Translations under genes and position numbers: made by a program
From: Adiantum capillus-veneris
Lineage: Eukaryota > Streptophyta > Polypodiopsida > Polypodiales > Pteridaceae
Direction of reading: 5' to 3'
DNA: 64,000 nt
Assembly: GCA_014529385.2 (NCBI GenBank)
Contig: CM043942.1
Location: 24,392,469-24,456,468, forward strand
Notes under the pieces: generated by a model
What the model saw: only the letters and a program-made list of their open reading frames with translations
What the model was told of the DNA's origin: nothing
Databases searched by the model: none
Part shown: one piece after another, positions 45,759 to 57,705 of the stretch
How the letters are laid out: the number at the start of each line of letters is the position of its first letter
How positions within the stretch are numbered: position 1 is the stretch's first letter

Positions 45759-46979
45759 TGTCACGTGACACATCCAACCCTATGTGTCCGTGGACAAGCT
45801 ACAGCATGATCAGGGTTTAATTCAGTCAAGTCAGTCTAGAATAGGAAGTGATTTGGCACCTTTGTGAGTCTGTTCGCAGACCATGCATGACCAGTCACTT
45901 AGTGTAGATGCATATCCTCTGGTTGCGCACAGCATGATCATAAGCATTCCCATCAAAATCCATTAGAATCCTTCAGGGAAATTTTCCAGTGCATTTAGCC
46001 TATTTTCCCTATTTTTGACATTTTTCACTTATTATTTTTAAGTGACTTTTGTTGAAAAGTAGGTAGGGAAAATTGAGTAAGTTTGTATATAAGCAAACCT
46101 AGACTAGCACTAATTGGAGAAGAGGTAGCAGGAGAACCAATGCTCAACAGGCAACTTCTCAAACAAGAACCCCTTGGGGGCGATTTCCCTCAAGCAGACT
46201 CCCTAGCGTTTTTCATCCTCATCGCCTAGCTTCCAGACATTGGCGTTTTCAGCAGGATTCCTCGCCATAGAACATCAGCCCCTTGGCGTTTTTCATCAAG
46301 GTGAACATCGCCCAGACACTCCCAGCATTGGCGTTTCCAAATCTCCATCATCGCCCACTTTTGGCATAGCGTTTTTCAGCAGATAAGACTCGCAGTTTTC
46401 AGCAGACGAAGACCTGCATTTTCAGCCCTAAAGACCATCGCAGTTTTCAGCAGACAAAGAACTGCATTTTCAGCCCTAAAGACCATCAGATTTCAGCCCC
46501 AAGTACCCGCAGTTTTTCAGTCATAAAGACCAGCAAGGGCAGCGATTTCTCTTGCAATTCAGCCGCAACAGAATTCAACCTATGAGCGTTTTTGGACAGC
46601 AGATACATACCTTCAGTTTTCAGCCCTAGCGGCGGCCTCGTCACCCCCGTCGACGACACCGACATAGTCTAGACTTGCATCAGTCACATGCATCATCGTT
46701 GTACCAATTTGTGCAATCAATACTAGACCACTCTCGCCGACGAGAGTGGGGCCTTCGGAGGAGGGTTTTACAACCGTCTTGGTGTCGTATTTCTATTCTC
46801 TCTCTATCTCTCAGTCTCATACACTTGCACGCACAGTGTCCATTAACTTTGTTGTGATCATAGCACTCTCTCATTAAAAACGGAAGGCTCTCCCTTCCAT
46901 AAGAACAAAAAGGAACCTTGAGCACATTATGGAACACTCATCTTGAGAAAGAACAACATTCATTCCGCTGGACCTTACA
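45759..46979 (+). repeat. Pal LTR D
   Basis: TGTCACGTGACA to GACCTTACA, 1221 bp, with its own leader variant (many CAGTTTTCAGC and CATTTTCAGCCC units at 46380-46520). It is followed directly by internal f. Its 5' partner LTR is not present. Confidence 0.9.
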
Positions 46980-47166
46980 TTCTCTAGTGAAGCTAACCTC
47001 ATTGCAGATTCGATCAATCACGAAGAACCGATCTTGGCTTTCGAGTCGAGGTCCACAGAACCCCCGCAGGAAGATTCGATAGATTCCGAAGATCCGATCT
47101 TGGCTTTCGATCCTAGGTCCAAAGAACCCTCACAGGAGGTATTATGTGTTCGAATGATTAGTCAGC
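46980..47166 (+). pseudogene. Pal ORF fragment f
   Basis: Covers the EPILALE-type repeats up to VLCVRMISQ. It continues in the same ORF at 50957 (fragment h) after removal of the nested element C and one TCAGC. It is therefore the left half of the outer element's ORF and not a separate insertion. Confidence 0.88.
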
Positions 47167-48035
47167 TGTCACGTGACACATCCAACCCTATGTGTCAGTG
47201 GACAAGCTACAGCATGATCAGGGTTCAGTCAGTCCAGTCAAGTCTAGATTAGAAGTGATCTGGCACTTTGGTGAGTCTATTCGTAGACCGTGCATGCCAA
47301 GTCACTTAGCATAGATGCATATCCTCTGGTTGCACACAGCATGATCATCAGTATTCCCTTCAAAATCCATCAGATTTAGTCAGGCGAATTTTCCAATGCA
47401 TTTAGCCTATTTTTCCTATTTTTGACATTTTTCACTTATTATTTTTAAGTGACTTTCCAACAAAAGTAGGTAGGGCAATTTTGCTAAGTTAATATATAAG
47501 CAAACCCAAGCTAGCACTTTCTGGCAGAAGAGGCAGCAGGAGCACATGCTCAACAGGCACCTTCTCAGCAAGAACCCATCAACCTAGCACGCAGCCAAAA
47601 CAGTCATTTTTAGCCACCGAAACAGTCCCGAAATTCAGCGGATAGAAGACCACAGATTTCAGCCCTAAAGTTGTCGTCGACATCACCGTCGTCGTCGACA
47701 TCACCGTCGTCGTCACCGGCATAGTCCCAAGTTGCATCAGTCCATTGCATCCGCATTGTACCACTTTGTGCAATCAATAAGTAGACCACTCTCGCTGACG
47801 AGAGTGGGGCCTTCGGAGGAGGGTTTTACGTCTCTGGTGTCGTATCTCTCTTCTCTCTATATCTCTCAGTCTCATACACTTGCACACACAGTGTCCATTC
47901 ACTTTGTTGTGATCATAGCACTTTCCATTAAGAACGGAAGGCTCTCCCTTCCATAAGAACTAAAAGAAACCTTGAGCACAGTTCGGAGCACTCATCTTGA
48001 GCAAAGCGCAAACAATCATTCCATTGCACCTAACA
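47167..48035 (+). repeat. Pal LTR C1 (with internal deletion)
   Basis: 869 bp. Compared with C2, the AGCGTTTT-rich leader segment between CATCAACCTAG and GCAGCCAAAACAG is missing at about 47588. The hairpin and the LTR end are kept. Confidence 0.9.
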
Positions 48036-48036
48036 T

Positions 48037-48048
48037 TGGTATCAGAGC
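48037..48048 (+). other. Primer binding site, Pal internal g
   Basis: TGGTATCAGAGC, one base after LTR C1. Confidence 0.95.
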
Positions 48049-48512
48049 TTTGACAGTGTTCTGTATCACTCAAGGAAAGAACCACAAGAACCACAAGAAT
48101 TTTTTTGCTTGTTGAGGTCGCACGAACCCAAGTTTGCTTGGGCGTGTCGATTCCTAATCGTGTTTTGTTGAAGAGTGACAGGAATCCCAAGAAAGAAGGG
48201 CTTGTCCAGCCACCCCTTGTGTCTCTTTTCACTCATTGAGAGCGGACCGTGCACTTAGCGGCCGGCCACTCGACGTGAGGTGGTAAAAAGCAACCTTGGT
48301 GTGAGCGCAAGGCCGCCAAGGGGTGCGCCCGTAGAAAGGAGTAGAACTTGGGTGAAGAGAAGATCCTTCTCAAACACGGTTTTCAAGCGATAGAAAACCG
48401 CAAGAACCTCAAGACCCTCAAGAACCCAAGAACCCAAGTTCCTCGTGAGCTTAAGAACCCAAGACCACAAGAACCCAAGACCACAAGAGCCCTGGTCATC
48501 ACTCAAAGCGGA

Positions 48513-49924
48513 ATGGATAAATCGCTTGGAGGTGATGAGCATGAGAGAGGCGAAGAAGAATTTTCCCCACCAGGAGGTTTTTCCGACCCTCCCCCTTCAC
48601 CATCTACAACAAGGATTGCGCTAACTCCTATGGAGGAGTTGGACCAGGAAAGAAAAGCAAAAATAGAGCGTGAACACAAAGAAAGAATGGCAGCCATAGA
48701 GAGTAACTACGCAGAAAGAATGGCAGCCATAGATCGCGAGAACAAAGCAATAAGGCAAGAGATGTTGCGACTATTTTCTCGAATGCAGGCACAGATGCAA
48801 CAGGATCAGGAAAAGGACTCTCAGTCTCTTCTTCTCCAAAGCATGACACACAGGATTTGCATGATTGTGTGAAGCATGATGATGATTTGGATAACAAAGA
48901 TAAGCATGATGATTTGGATGATAAAGACAAGCATGATGATTCGCATGATCAAGATGTGATTTCTCACGAGCATGATGAGTTGCATGAAGATGATGTGATT
49001 GTTCACAAGGATGATGTGTTAGTGGATGCTTTTTCTAGCGAAGCTAACCTCGTTGTAGATTCGATCAATCACGAAGAACCGATCTTGGCTTTCGAGTCGA
49101 GGTCCAAAGAACCCCCACAGGACGATCCGATCATTCAGGAAGAAGAACCAATCTTGGCTCTCGAGCTTAGGTCCAAAGAACCTTCACAGGAAGTATTATG
49201 TGTTCGCATGATTGATACGCACGCATTGTTCGAGTGTTTCATTCGTGACGGTTTCCTGTATTTTAGTGAGCATATTTATGTGATCCCTTTTCCTAGGCAT
49301 GAGATATTGTATGTTGAACACGTTTATCTCATGGATGAGCAAGTATGTATGCGGATTTTTCATGAAAAGCTGCAATGTATGTATGTAAGGAAGTCACATT
49401 CCATGTCTCTTCCTTGGCATGAAACAGTTGTAGAACGAGCACATGACAGTATGAGCACCAAGCATGGGCATTTCCGTTGTGAATTGCGACCATTGATTAC
49501 TCTAGATCATAAGAGAAAGATTCGATCTCATTGTTTGCATGTGTTTGATGAACTGTTTAACACTGTCTCTTTGTTCATCTACATTGCATGCTCAGTCTTT
49601 GAGGAAGACAAGATTTTTTCCACTCACTTTACATAATATGGGTATGTTCATGGTTTTGTGTTGGAAGTGGTTTTACGAATTTTCAGCCATGGAGATTCTT
49701 GAAGAAGAAGGAAGCATGACTCTCAACGAAGTTGAAGCATCGAAGGAGCAAAAGACTTTCTGTCGCTTTCGGCGCGGCCCAAAGAAGCAAGCGTTGCAGA
49801 CCTTTATCAAGTACCGCACGACCCACACATCAGAGTGGGCCGACGAAGAGTCCCTTCTATTATTCCGGATGCTGTTGGCGATCTCCCTTGACGCCATACA
49901 GTTCGGTACCAGTATCTCACTTTG
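48513..49924 (+). pseudogene. Pal ORF, copy g
   Basis: The usual MVIT start codon is CTG here (48492); the next ATG is at 48513 (MDKSLGGDEHE). The coiled coil is open to about 48815, where a short deletion shifts the frame. The Asp/His-rich repeat, EPILALE-type repeats and most of the C-terminal region are open in one frame, 48857-49636, and the rest follows in another frame to a stop just before the polypurine tract. It is one of the better copies, with about two changes needed to read through. Confidence 0.85.
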
Positions 49925-49936
49925 AAAAGGAGGGGA
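49925..49936 (+). other. Polypurine tract, Pal internal g
   Basis: AAAAGGAGGGGA before LTR C2. Confidence 0.92.
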
Positions 49937-50951
49937 TGTCACGTGACACATCCAACCCTATGTGTCAGTGGACAAGCTACAGCATGATCAAGGTTGAGTC
50001 AGTCCAGTCAAGTCTAGATTAGAAGTGATCTGGCACTTTTGTGAGTCTATTTGTAGACCGTGCATGCCCAGTCACTTAGCATAGATGCATATCCTCTGGT
50101 TGCACACAGCATGATCATCAGTATTCCCTTCAGAATCCATCAGATTCAGTCAGGGGAATTTTCCAGTGCATTTAGCCTATTTTCCCTATTTTTGACATTT
50201 TTCACTTATTATTTTTAAGTGACTTTCCAACAAAAGTAGGTAGGGCAATTTTGCTAAGTTAATATATAAGCAAACCCAAGTTAGCACTTTCTGGCAGAAG
50301 AGGCAGCAGGAGCACATGCTCAACAGGCACCTCTCAGCAAGAACCCATCAACCTAGCGTTTTTGGACCTCCTTCGCAGTACCTCCCAGATCCCTGGCGTT
50401 TTCAGACCTGATCATCGCGAGCCTACCCACAACCTCAGCGTTTTCACAAACGTTAGCAGATCAGCCTAGCGGTTGTGGTTTCCAGCCTTGACAACAGCCC
50501 AACTCCTGGCGTTTTCAGCCCTAGTGACCACCCTTCAAATCAGCGTTTTCCCTAGCAGATAGGCAGCGCTTTTCATCAACCATAGCAGCAGATACAACGC
50601 AACCTCAGCGTTTTCATTTTCAGCCTGTTCTGCAGCAAAAGACTCAGCGTTTTCAGCATGCGTAGGAGGTAACAGATTCAGCCCCAGTTGGTTGCAAAAG
50701 ATCCCCCATTTTCAGCCATAAAAACGCAGCCAAAACAGTCATTTTCAGCCACCGAAACAGTCCCAAAATTCAGCAGATAGAAGACCACAGATTTCTTGCA
50801 CGCACAGTGTCCATTCACTTTGTTGTGATCATAGCACTTTCCATTAAGAACGGAAGGCTCTCCCTTCCATAAGAGCTAAAAGGAACCTTGAGCACAGTTC
50901 GGAGCACTCATCTTGAGCAAAGCGCAAACAATCATTCCGCTGCACCTAACA
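49937..50951 (+). repeat. Pal LTR C2 (with internal deletion)
   Basis: 1015 bp. The leader is complete up to GACCACAGATTTC at 50797 and then jumps to TTGCACGCACAGTG, so the trinucleotide stretch and the conserved hairpin are deleted. It has about eight AGCGTTTT or GGCGTTTT motifs at 50355-50660. Confidence 0.9.
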
Positions 50952-50956
50952 TCAGC

Positions 50957-51666
50957 ACGCATTGTTCGAGTGTTTCATTCGTGATGCTTTCCTATATTTT
51001 AATCAGCGTCTTTATGTGATCCCTTTTCCTAGGCATGACATATTGTACGTTGAGCACGTTTCACTCATGAATGAGCACGGATGTATACGGATTTCTCATG
51101 AAAAGCTGAAAAGTATGCATTGAAGGAAGTCACATTCTATGTCTCTTCCTTGGCACGACACAGTCGTAGAAAGAGCACAAGAAAGATTGAGCATCAAGCA
51201 TGGGCATTTCCATTGTGAATTGCCACAGTTGATTGATTTAGATCAGAAAGACGAATTTGGATTCCATGTTTTGCATGTGGTTGATGAACGGTTTGGCACT
51301 CCGTCTCGTGGTTCATCTCTCTTGCATGCACAGTCATCTCGAAAGATTAGAATTTTTCCAGTCACTTTACATGGAATGGATATGTTCATGTTTTTGTGTT
51401 GCAAGTGGTTTCAGGAATTTTCAGCCATGGAGATTCTTGAAGAAGGTAGACGCATGACTCTCGACGAAGTTGAAGCATTGAAGGAGCCACAGAAGAATTT
51501 GTGTCGCTTTCGGCGCGGCCCAAAGAGCGTTGCAGACCTTTATGAAGTTCAAGTATTGCATGACCCACGCTTCAGAGTGGGCCAGAAAAGAGTCTTTTCC
51601 AGGACTCCAAACCCTGTTGGCGATCTCCCTCGACGCCATACAGTTCGGTACCAATACCACACTTTG
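50957..51666 (+). pseudogene. Pal ORF fragment h (C-terminal region)
   Basis: Right half of the outer element's ORF, from HALFECFIRD to the polypurine tract. A TGA lies near 51121 and one frame is open from 51139 to the end. A short deletion near 51520 puts the last part in the alternative frame. It has LPWHDTVVERAQERL and MEILEEGRRMTLDEVEALK. Confidence 0.85.
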
Positions 51667-51678
51667 AAAAGGAGGGGA
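51667..51678 (+). other. Polypurine tract, outer Pal element
   Basis: AAAAGGAGGGGA before LTR 51679-52753. Confidence 0.92.
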
Positions 51679-52753
51679 TGTCACATGACACATCCAACCC
51701 TATGTGTCCGTGGACAAGCTACAACATGACCAGGGTTCAGTTCAGTCAAGTCAGTCTAGCATAGATAGTGATCTGACACTTTTGTGAGTCTGTTCGCAAA
51801 CCGTGCATGTCCAGACACTTAAGAGTAGATGCATATCCTCCAGTTGCACACAGCATTACCATCAGAATCCATCAGGAGCAATTTCCAGTTTTTCATTATT
51901 TTGACATTTTTCCTTATTTATTAAGTGACTTTTGTTGGAAACTAGGTAGGGCAATTTTGCTAATGAAATATATAAGCACACCAGAGCTAGCACTATCTGG
52001 TAGAAGAAGAAGGAGAGCAACAGGCACCCAGTGCAGCAGGCCCTCTGGAAAACCTTCTCAGCAAGAACAACCCCCCCATAGCCTGGCGTTTTCAGCAACC
52101 AACTCCAGCGTTTTTCCGCCCTTGCACTTGGCAATTCTGCAGCAGCGATTACAGCCCTATTCAGCGTTTATGTGCAGCTATCCTCAGCGTTTTTGAACAG
52201 CCCTATTCACCGTTTATGGACAGCTAACCTCAGCATTTTTGAACAGCCATACTCAGCGATTCCACAGCAGAATTTCAGCCAGCAATACAGCGTTTTTTGC
52301 AGCAGAAAATCAGCGACAAAACCGCATCAAAAACAGCGTTTTCTACAGCATTAGCAGTTTTGCAACAGAAGCAAGTCAGCGTTTCAAGCACTCAGTTTTC
52401 AGCATTAGACTCGTCCTCGTCGTCCACACCGTCGACCTCAACATCGCAGCATTTAGACTCATTGCATCAGCCCCTTGTATCAGATTGTGCAATCAATAGT
52501 AGACCACTCTCGCCATCAAGAGTGGGGCCCTTGGAGGAGGGTTTGACAACATCTCTGGTGTCGTATTCTCTTCTCTCTCTATCTCTCAGTCTCAACACCT
52601 TCACGCACAGTGTCTATTCACTTTGTTTGTGATCACTTGCACTCTCTCATTAAGGCACGGAAGGTTCTCCCTTCCCTAAGCAAAGGAACCTTGAGCACAG
52701 TTCAGAGCACTCATCTTGAGCAAAGTTCAACATTCATTCCGCTGCACCTTACA
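51679..52753 (+). repeat. Pal LTR a2, right end of the array
   Basis: TGTCACATGACA to CACCTTACA, 1075 bp. Same subfamily as a1 at 30081. It contains about nine CAGCGTTT-type motifs at 52085-52375. Followed by ACTGATGGG of the LINE-3-like target. Confidence 0.93.
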
Positions 52754-53389
52754 ACTGATGGGTCTGGGTCTATCACACAAGTCCTCCCACTGATGCCCAC
52801 AACTCTGAACCGCTGAAAGCAGCACTCGGCCACCAGTGTCCTGACATAAAGAGCTGATGGGTCTGGGTCTATCACACAAGTCCTTCCACTGATGCCCACA
52901 ACTCTGAACTGCCGAAAGCAGCACTCGGCCACCTCTCATGCCTCGGCAGTGACTCTGTGAATGCAGCCCTCTATCTAAACATCAAAGAACATGCAGGAGC
53001 TTGTATCTAAGCAATCCCTAACTACAATACCTCCAATCCAGTGAAGGTGCCCATCCAACAGGGAGCCGCCGGCTCAAGAGGGGTGTGCCACTCTGCTGGT
53101 ATAGCTTCTATAATATCATGACACTTGCTCTACCCACCCCTCACATCTCGTAGCTTAAGGCTTTAAATCTCCTCAGGGAGTGCTATAGACTGTAACCAGT
53201 CTCCAAAAGTGCGGGTTGCCTCTGCCATGGGACCCCAAGAGACATGAGACCGGCTACCAACCATGTGACCTTGTTGTGTGCTGACCAAGGGGTTCCATGT
53301 AAGTGGGTGCCTCAAGCGCTCCTCAATGCATATAGGCTAGTGCTCAAGGCCACACCGCACCTGCTTTTTACTTTCACTTTTTACTTTTT
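52754..53389 (-). other. LINE-3-like flank with 99-bp tandem duplication
   Basis: Units 52755-52853 and 52854-52933 (the second incomplete) repeat with a period of 99 bp. On the minus strand they encode the phrase RPRPISSLCQDTGG, also seen at the cut edge of LINE-3 (30040-30080). So this is probably the 5' side of LINE-3. From about 52940 to 53389 I see no recognisable motif. Confidence 0.55.
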
Positions 53390-53921
53390 TGGGCTAGAGC
53401 CGACAAGCTGGCAAGAAACTGCCTTTGATTCGCGTGCACGCAAACGAGTCAAAGACAAGTTATCTTACCGACTTGCCGGCAAGGGAAAAAGCGCCTCCAA
53501 GCCGTATCGTGGCATGTCAACGGGGAATGGAAGCAAGTTTTCCCCTCGGGGGAGTAAAAAGTCTTTTCATGCCATGTTAGTAAGTCCATGTTCCCTTGTT
53601 AGTCACGCCACCCGAAGGTAACATCTGGAAATCACCAAACGAGTTTAGTGATGCAGTTAAGGACCAAGGCCGAGAGACAGGGACGAACCCTTGTAACTCA
53701 CAGACCGTGTTGAATCTTGCCCAGGTACTCCAGGATTTTCGCCCGGTAAAAAGACCCTCGTCCAGCGGATGTCCGGTAGGACTGCCATACCCAAAGTGGG
53801 CGTCAGCTCAAAGGAGGCATCCTGATCCGGCAAACCATGGTCGCCAAGGCCCGCTCGGAAAGCCCCAGGACCATGTTAGGCGAGACCGCACCGTACTCAA
53901 TGACTACAAGCCGTACGAGCT

Positions 53922-54560
53922 TCAAACACCCTCACGGGCCAGAGCCCGTGGTACGACCCCGCAAAGGAATGCTGCAACGTTCTCCGCATAGGCACTCCTC
54001 AGCTGCGGTCCACGACGACCATTATGGGCCCCACGGGGGACAACCCATCCTGGCAATCGCTTTCCGCTAATCTCCCCTCCCAGGAGTAACACTTCGGTAT
54101 CTTCACTGCTAGGATTGTTTAACAGCCGTCTAGCATGATCCAAACAGGGTCGTAATGAGTTTCTAAGATTGTCCAACTCAGGACACTGTACCAACATGTG
54201 AGTAAGTGACCTTGCGCCTTCTTCCAATCTGCATAGCGGGCAAGTTCTAGACTGTGTCCGCTCAATCTTATCCTTAAGCATTAAACCATCCACTCTTGCT
54301 AGTAACAAGACTTTCTCTTCCATCCCACAAGGGTTCTTTCCAATGCTCTGCCTATAGAGGTATCCACGCCTATCCTCATACTTCCTCTCAATATAAGGAT
54401 CAAGGGAGACACATTGGTGTGAATGTTCCCAAAGCTTCCAGCTCTCCTGTCTTGCGGTCTCAACAGAAGTGCCGTTGATATACCTCTCCCCCCAAAAGTT
54501 TGTCCTTTTACACCACACCCATTTCTTGAATTGGTTCCAGTCTGGTAAATTGTTAACCAA
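53922..54560 (-). pseudogene. LINE-4 C-terminal zinc-binding region
   Basis: Open frame of 212 codons. It has CPLCRLEEGARSLTHMLVQC, a C-x2-C...H-x4-C pattern found after the RT in LINEs, followed by PELDNLRNSLRPCLDHARRL. The reading upstream to the RT is in other frames. Confidence 0.75.
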
Positions 54561-54611
54561 GTCTACAATCCAAGTTTTTAGACCTGCGTACTTGGTAAAA
54601 GCTCGTACCCT

Positions 54612-55664
54612 CTATCCTGCACAGTAAGCTGGTACGGGGGAGAGCCCTAACTCCCGGTGAAGAGTTGCTGCTGCCACAGAACTCGACTTCGCGGCCTTAC
54701 CCACTACCCACCTCATTCCAGTTGCTATAAGCGTCTCTAATGGATTCAACTTCCTCATGTCATGTGAACCCATAATCTCCGCTCCATAAGTCGCCATTAG
54801 GAAGACGCACGCCTTGAGAAAGGCCAGCCGTGACCACATTGGAATTTTCCTAGAGCATAGAAGGTGTTTATGGGCATACAGAGACTTACGTGCACTTTCG
54901 ATCCTATCCTGAAGGATAGTATCTATCGAGACTTCGTTATCTATTAATATGCCCAAGTACCTATACTCTGAGGCTTAAAGGCAATAAGTTCCTCAAGGTC
55001 CCTGTTAAACACGATCGCATGGCATTTCTTTATGCCGAACTTCATCTCCCACTTCTCCGCCCAACTATGCAATCTATCTAAACTAGCCTGCAACTCCTCC
55101 TTAGACTCCGCGAATAAAACTAAGTCATCTGCAAAAAGCAGGCCCTGGATCTTCAGGAGTAGGCCTGGAATAGCCACCCCAAGGTCAGTCGCACTCTCAT
55201 CCAAGATGTCATTGATGAAGATATTAAAGAGTAGGCGACGTGGGACACCCTTGACGCACGCCACGGGCAATTTGGACCTCCTCGCTCAGCTTCGCTCCGA
55301 CCCGCATTCTGACCTTGGAGGATTGGTACAAGGCTTGAAAGAAATTCAAGCAACGACCTCCAATCCCTATGGCTTCCATCTTTAAAAAGAGCGCCTCGTG
55401 TGGCACTGTATCGTACACCTTTTCGAAGTCAATGTATGTCACATACGTTGGTTTCTTAACGACCTTCCGTCTCAGCACAATTTCCTTCAAGGCAATCACT
55501 TGAGCCACACGTTCCTCCTGAGTCTGAAATCCGGCTTGAGCACGGAAGAAGTTTCTTTCCTCGAGTTTCACTGAGATCCTATTGATCATGAGTGAGGTCA
55601 AGAGTTTCAGAGAGATTGGAATAAGGGAAATCCCTCTGTAGTTGTTCGAATTAGAAAAGATCAC
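54612..55664 (-). pseudogene. LINE-4 reverse transcriptase (broken)
   Basis: Three frames give the RT motifs in order: NNYRGISLI, QAGFQTQEE, motif A TYIDFEKVYDTVPHEALFLKM near 55400-55440, ARGVRQGCPTSPTL and then FADDLVLF near 55112-55134 with both catalytic aspartates. The ATYGAEIMGSHD segment near 54780 belongs to the region after the thumb. Frame changes near 55225 and 54950 break the ORF. Confidence 0.88.
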
Positions 55665-55781
55665 CCTTCTTCGGGATATACACCACTACGAGGTAGATGA
55701 TGTGTCCGGCAACTTCCCTGAACCAAACCAAGTACATAGCAGTTTGAATACTGCTCTTCCCATATCTGTATTTGGTTTAAA

Positions 55782-56545
55782 TCAATCCGATCTAGTTCCC
55801 TTATCTTGAATAAGGATCTTGAAAAGTTCAAGGGGAATGCCGTCTATCCCAGCTACTTTATGCCGTTTGATCTTGCGACATACCTCCCTAACTTCAGTCC
55901 AACTAATAGAGTCATTGATGCCCTCTATTCTAGGCCAAAGTCGCACAGCATGGTTCCGCCGGTGTTCTGGATCCTTACTGTGCCCAGAGGGATCGGCAAA
56001 GACTCGAGAAGCGTGATCCATCCAAATGTCTTGGATCTTCTCTTCGTCTGCCTACAGCTCGCCGTTCTGGTCTCTTAGGGGTTGAGCGGGCCCTCCTTTT
56101 CTGCTCCCCTAGAACGGCTTTCATATGCTTCCACCAAGCATACCACTCTTTGCGTCTTGCCATTTCGACGCTCTTGAGCATGAATCGTTTGAGAGACTCT
56201 CTCTCGCTTCTCTTCGTTTCAGCTCGCGCCTCTTTTCGGCATTCGACAAACTTCGGCCATGCCCTATCCTCACCAGAGGAATCACTCTTTGCCTGCCGCG
56301 CAGAGACTTCCAAGCTTCCCGTCTTCGGTTGATGGATCTCCGGGCTCTCGGGTCTAGCCTAAAGCCTCTATTCGGCCTCTTGGGGGGCCTTGCAGAGAAC
56401 GCACCAACATCTCGAGAGACTCTTTCAGCTGCCTCCTCAAAGCTCTTCGATTGGCGGTTCACCCCCGCCTGAGTGATTTCCCCCTCTTCCGTCGCCTCTG
56501 GCAGGGAGTCCCAAAAGTTGTGATGCAAGAATACTTGAGTTGCCG
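55782..56545 (-). pseudogene. LINE-4 ORF2 between endonuclease and RT
   Basis: Contains the SWTEVREVCRKIKRHKVAGI segment (56021-55782), the conserved K-A-x-G-x-D-G-I/L-P motif that precedes the RT, here as KVAGIDGIP. Upstream parts are Arg-rich and in two frames. At 56545 the reading is cut by the Pal element; it joins the endonuclease part at 60714 in frame. Confidence 0.75.
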
Positions 56546-57692
56546 TGTCACATGACACATCCCAACCCTATGTGTCCGTGGACAAGCTACACCACAGCAG
56601 GGTTCAGCCAGTTCAGCCAAGTCTAGATTAGCAGTGATCTGGCACTTTTGTGAGTCTATTCGTAGATCGTACATGCCTAGTCACTTAGCATAGATGCATA
56701 TCCTCCGGTTGCACACAGCATGATCATCGGAATTCCCATCAGAATCCATTCACATCAGTTAGGGGAATTTTCCAGTGCATTTAGCCTATTTTCCTATTTA
56801 TTGGGATTTTCACTTATTATTTTTAAGTGACTTTCCTACAAAAGTAGGTAGGGCAATTTTGCTAAGTTAATATATAAGCAAACCCAAAGTTCACACTTTC
56901 TGGCAGAAGAGGCAGCAGGAGCACCTTGCTCAACAGGCAACTTCTCAGCAAGACCAACCCCCGCGACTACTCTAGCGTTTTCTCCACAAAAGACCTAGCG
57001 TTTTTGCATCAGATCAGCCTTGGCGATTTGTGCACAGCAGATCAGCCCCGGCGTCATCACGACACAGCAGATCAGCCTAGCGTTTTTGCATTTACAGAAC
57101 CCCGGCGACAGAAGGACCAATTTCAGCCCCTGGCGTTTTTGGATTTCAGCAGCAAATTAAGACTGGCATTATTCACCTAAAGTGTAGCAGATTCAGCCCG
57201 TAAAGACCATCAGTTTTCAGCCTAAGAAACCTCATTTTTCAGCCAAGAAAACGCAGCCAAAACAGTCATTTTCAGCCACCGAAACAGTCCCGAAATTCAG
57301 CGATTAGAAGATCTCAGATTTCAGCCGTTGTCGTCGTCGTCGTCGTCATCGTCATCGTCACCGTCACCGTCACCGTCATCGTCATCGGCATAACCAAGTT
57401 GCATAGTCCATTGCATACGCATTGTACACCTTTGTGCAATCAAAGAATAGACCACTCGCCAACGAGAGTGGGGCCTTCGGAGGGTTTTACAACCTCTCAG
57501 TGTCGTATCTCTTCTCTCTCCTTCTCTCAGTCTCATTCACTTGCACGTACAATATCCACTCACTTTGTTCGTGATCATAGCATTCTCCATAAGACGGAAA
57601 GCTCTCTCTTTTCCTAAGAACTAAAAGGAACCTTGAGCAATAAAGATCACTAATCTTGAGAAAATACAACATTCATTCCGTTGCACCTAACA
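56546..57692 (+). repeat. Pal LTR E1
   Basis: TGTCACATGACA to CACCTAACA. TATA box at 56871-56878, AGCGTTTT motifs at 56970-57140, GTC/GTCATC trinucleotide stretch at 57326-57387. The hairpin has lost part of its left arm here (CCACTCGCC). Confidence 0.94.
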
Positions 57693-57693
57693 T

Positions 57694-57705
57694 TGGTATC
57701 AGAGC
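57694..57705 (+). other. Primer binding site, Pal element E
   Basis: TGGTATCAGAGC, one base after LTR E1. Confidence 0.95.

Larger units (their letters stand above)
47167..50951 (+). mobile_element. Pal element C (C1-g-C2), complete
   Basis: LTR 47167-48035, primer site, ORF copy g, polypurine tract, LTR 49937-50951. It is flanked by the perfect duplication TCAGC (47162-47166 and 50952-50956), inside the ORF of the outer Pal element. Both LTRs carry different internal deletions. Confidence 0.95.
30081..52753 (+). mobile_element. Pal array: nested and tandem non-autonomous LTR elements
   Basis: The left end is a partial LTR (30081-30755) and the right end a full LTR (51679-52753) of the same Pal subfamily (both have AGAAGAAGGAGAGCAACAGG after the TATA box). 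Flanks are GCTGA at 30076-30080 and ACTGA at 52754-52758. A copy of the uninterrupted target is present at about 52826-52870. This fits one outer element in LINE-3 that later received other Pal insertions. Inside, in order: inverted gag, LTR A1, internal b, LTR A2, internal c, LTR B1, internal d with a solo LTR, LTR B2, internal e, LTR D, internal f, element C1-g-C2, internal h. Confidence 0.85.
53390..56545 (-). mobile_element. LINE-4, downstream part
   Basis: A fourth LINE on the minus strand, of a clearly different type from LINE-1 to LINE-3. It is interrupted at 56545 by a Pal element and continues at 60714. Its 3' end is not certain; the limit at 53390 is only where the AT-rich TTTTTACTTT stretch lies. 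Confidence 0.8.
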
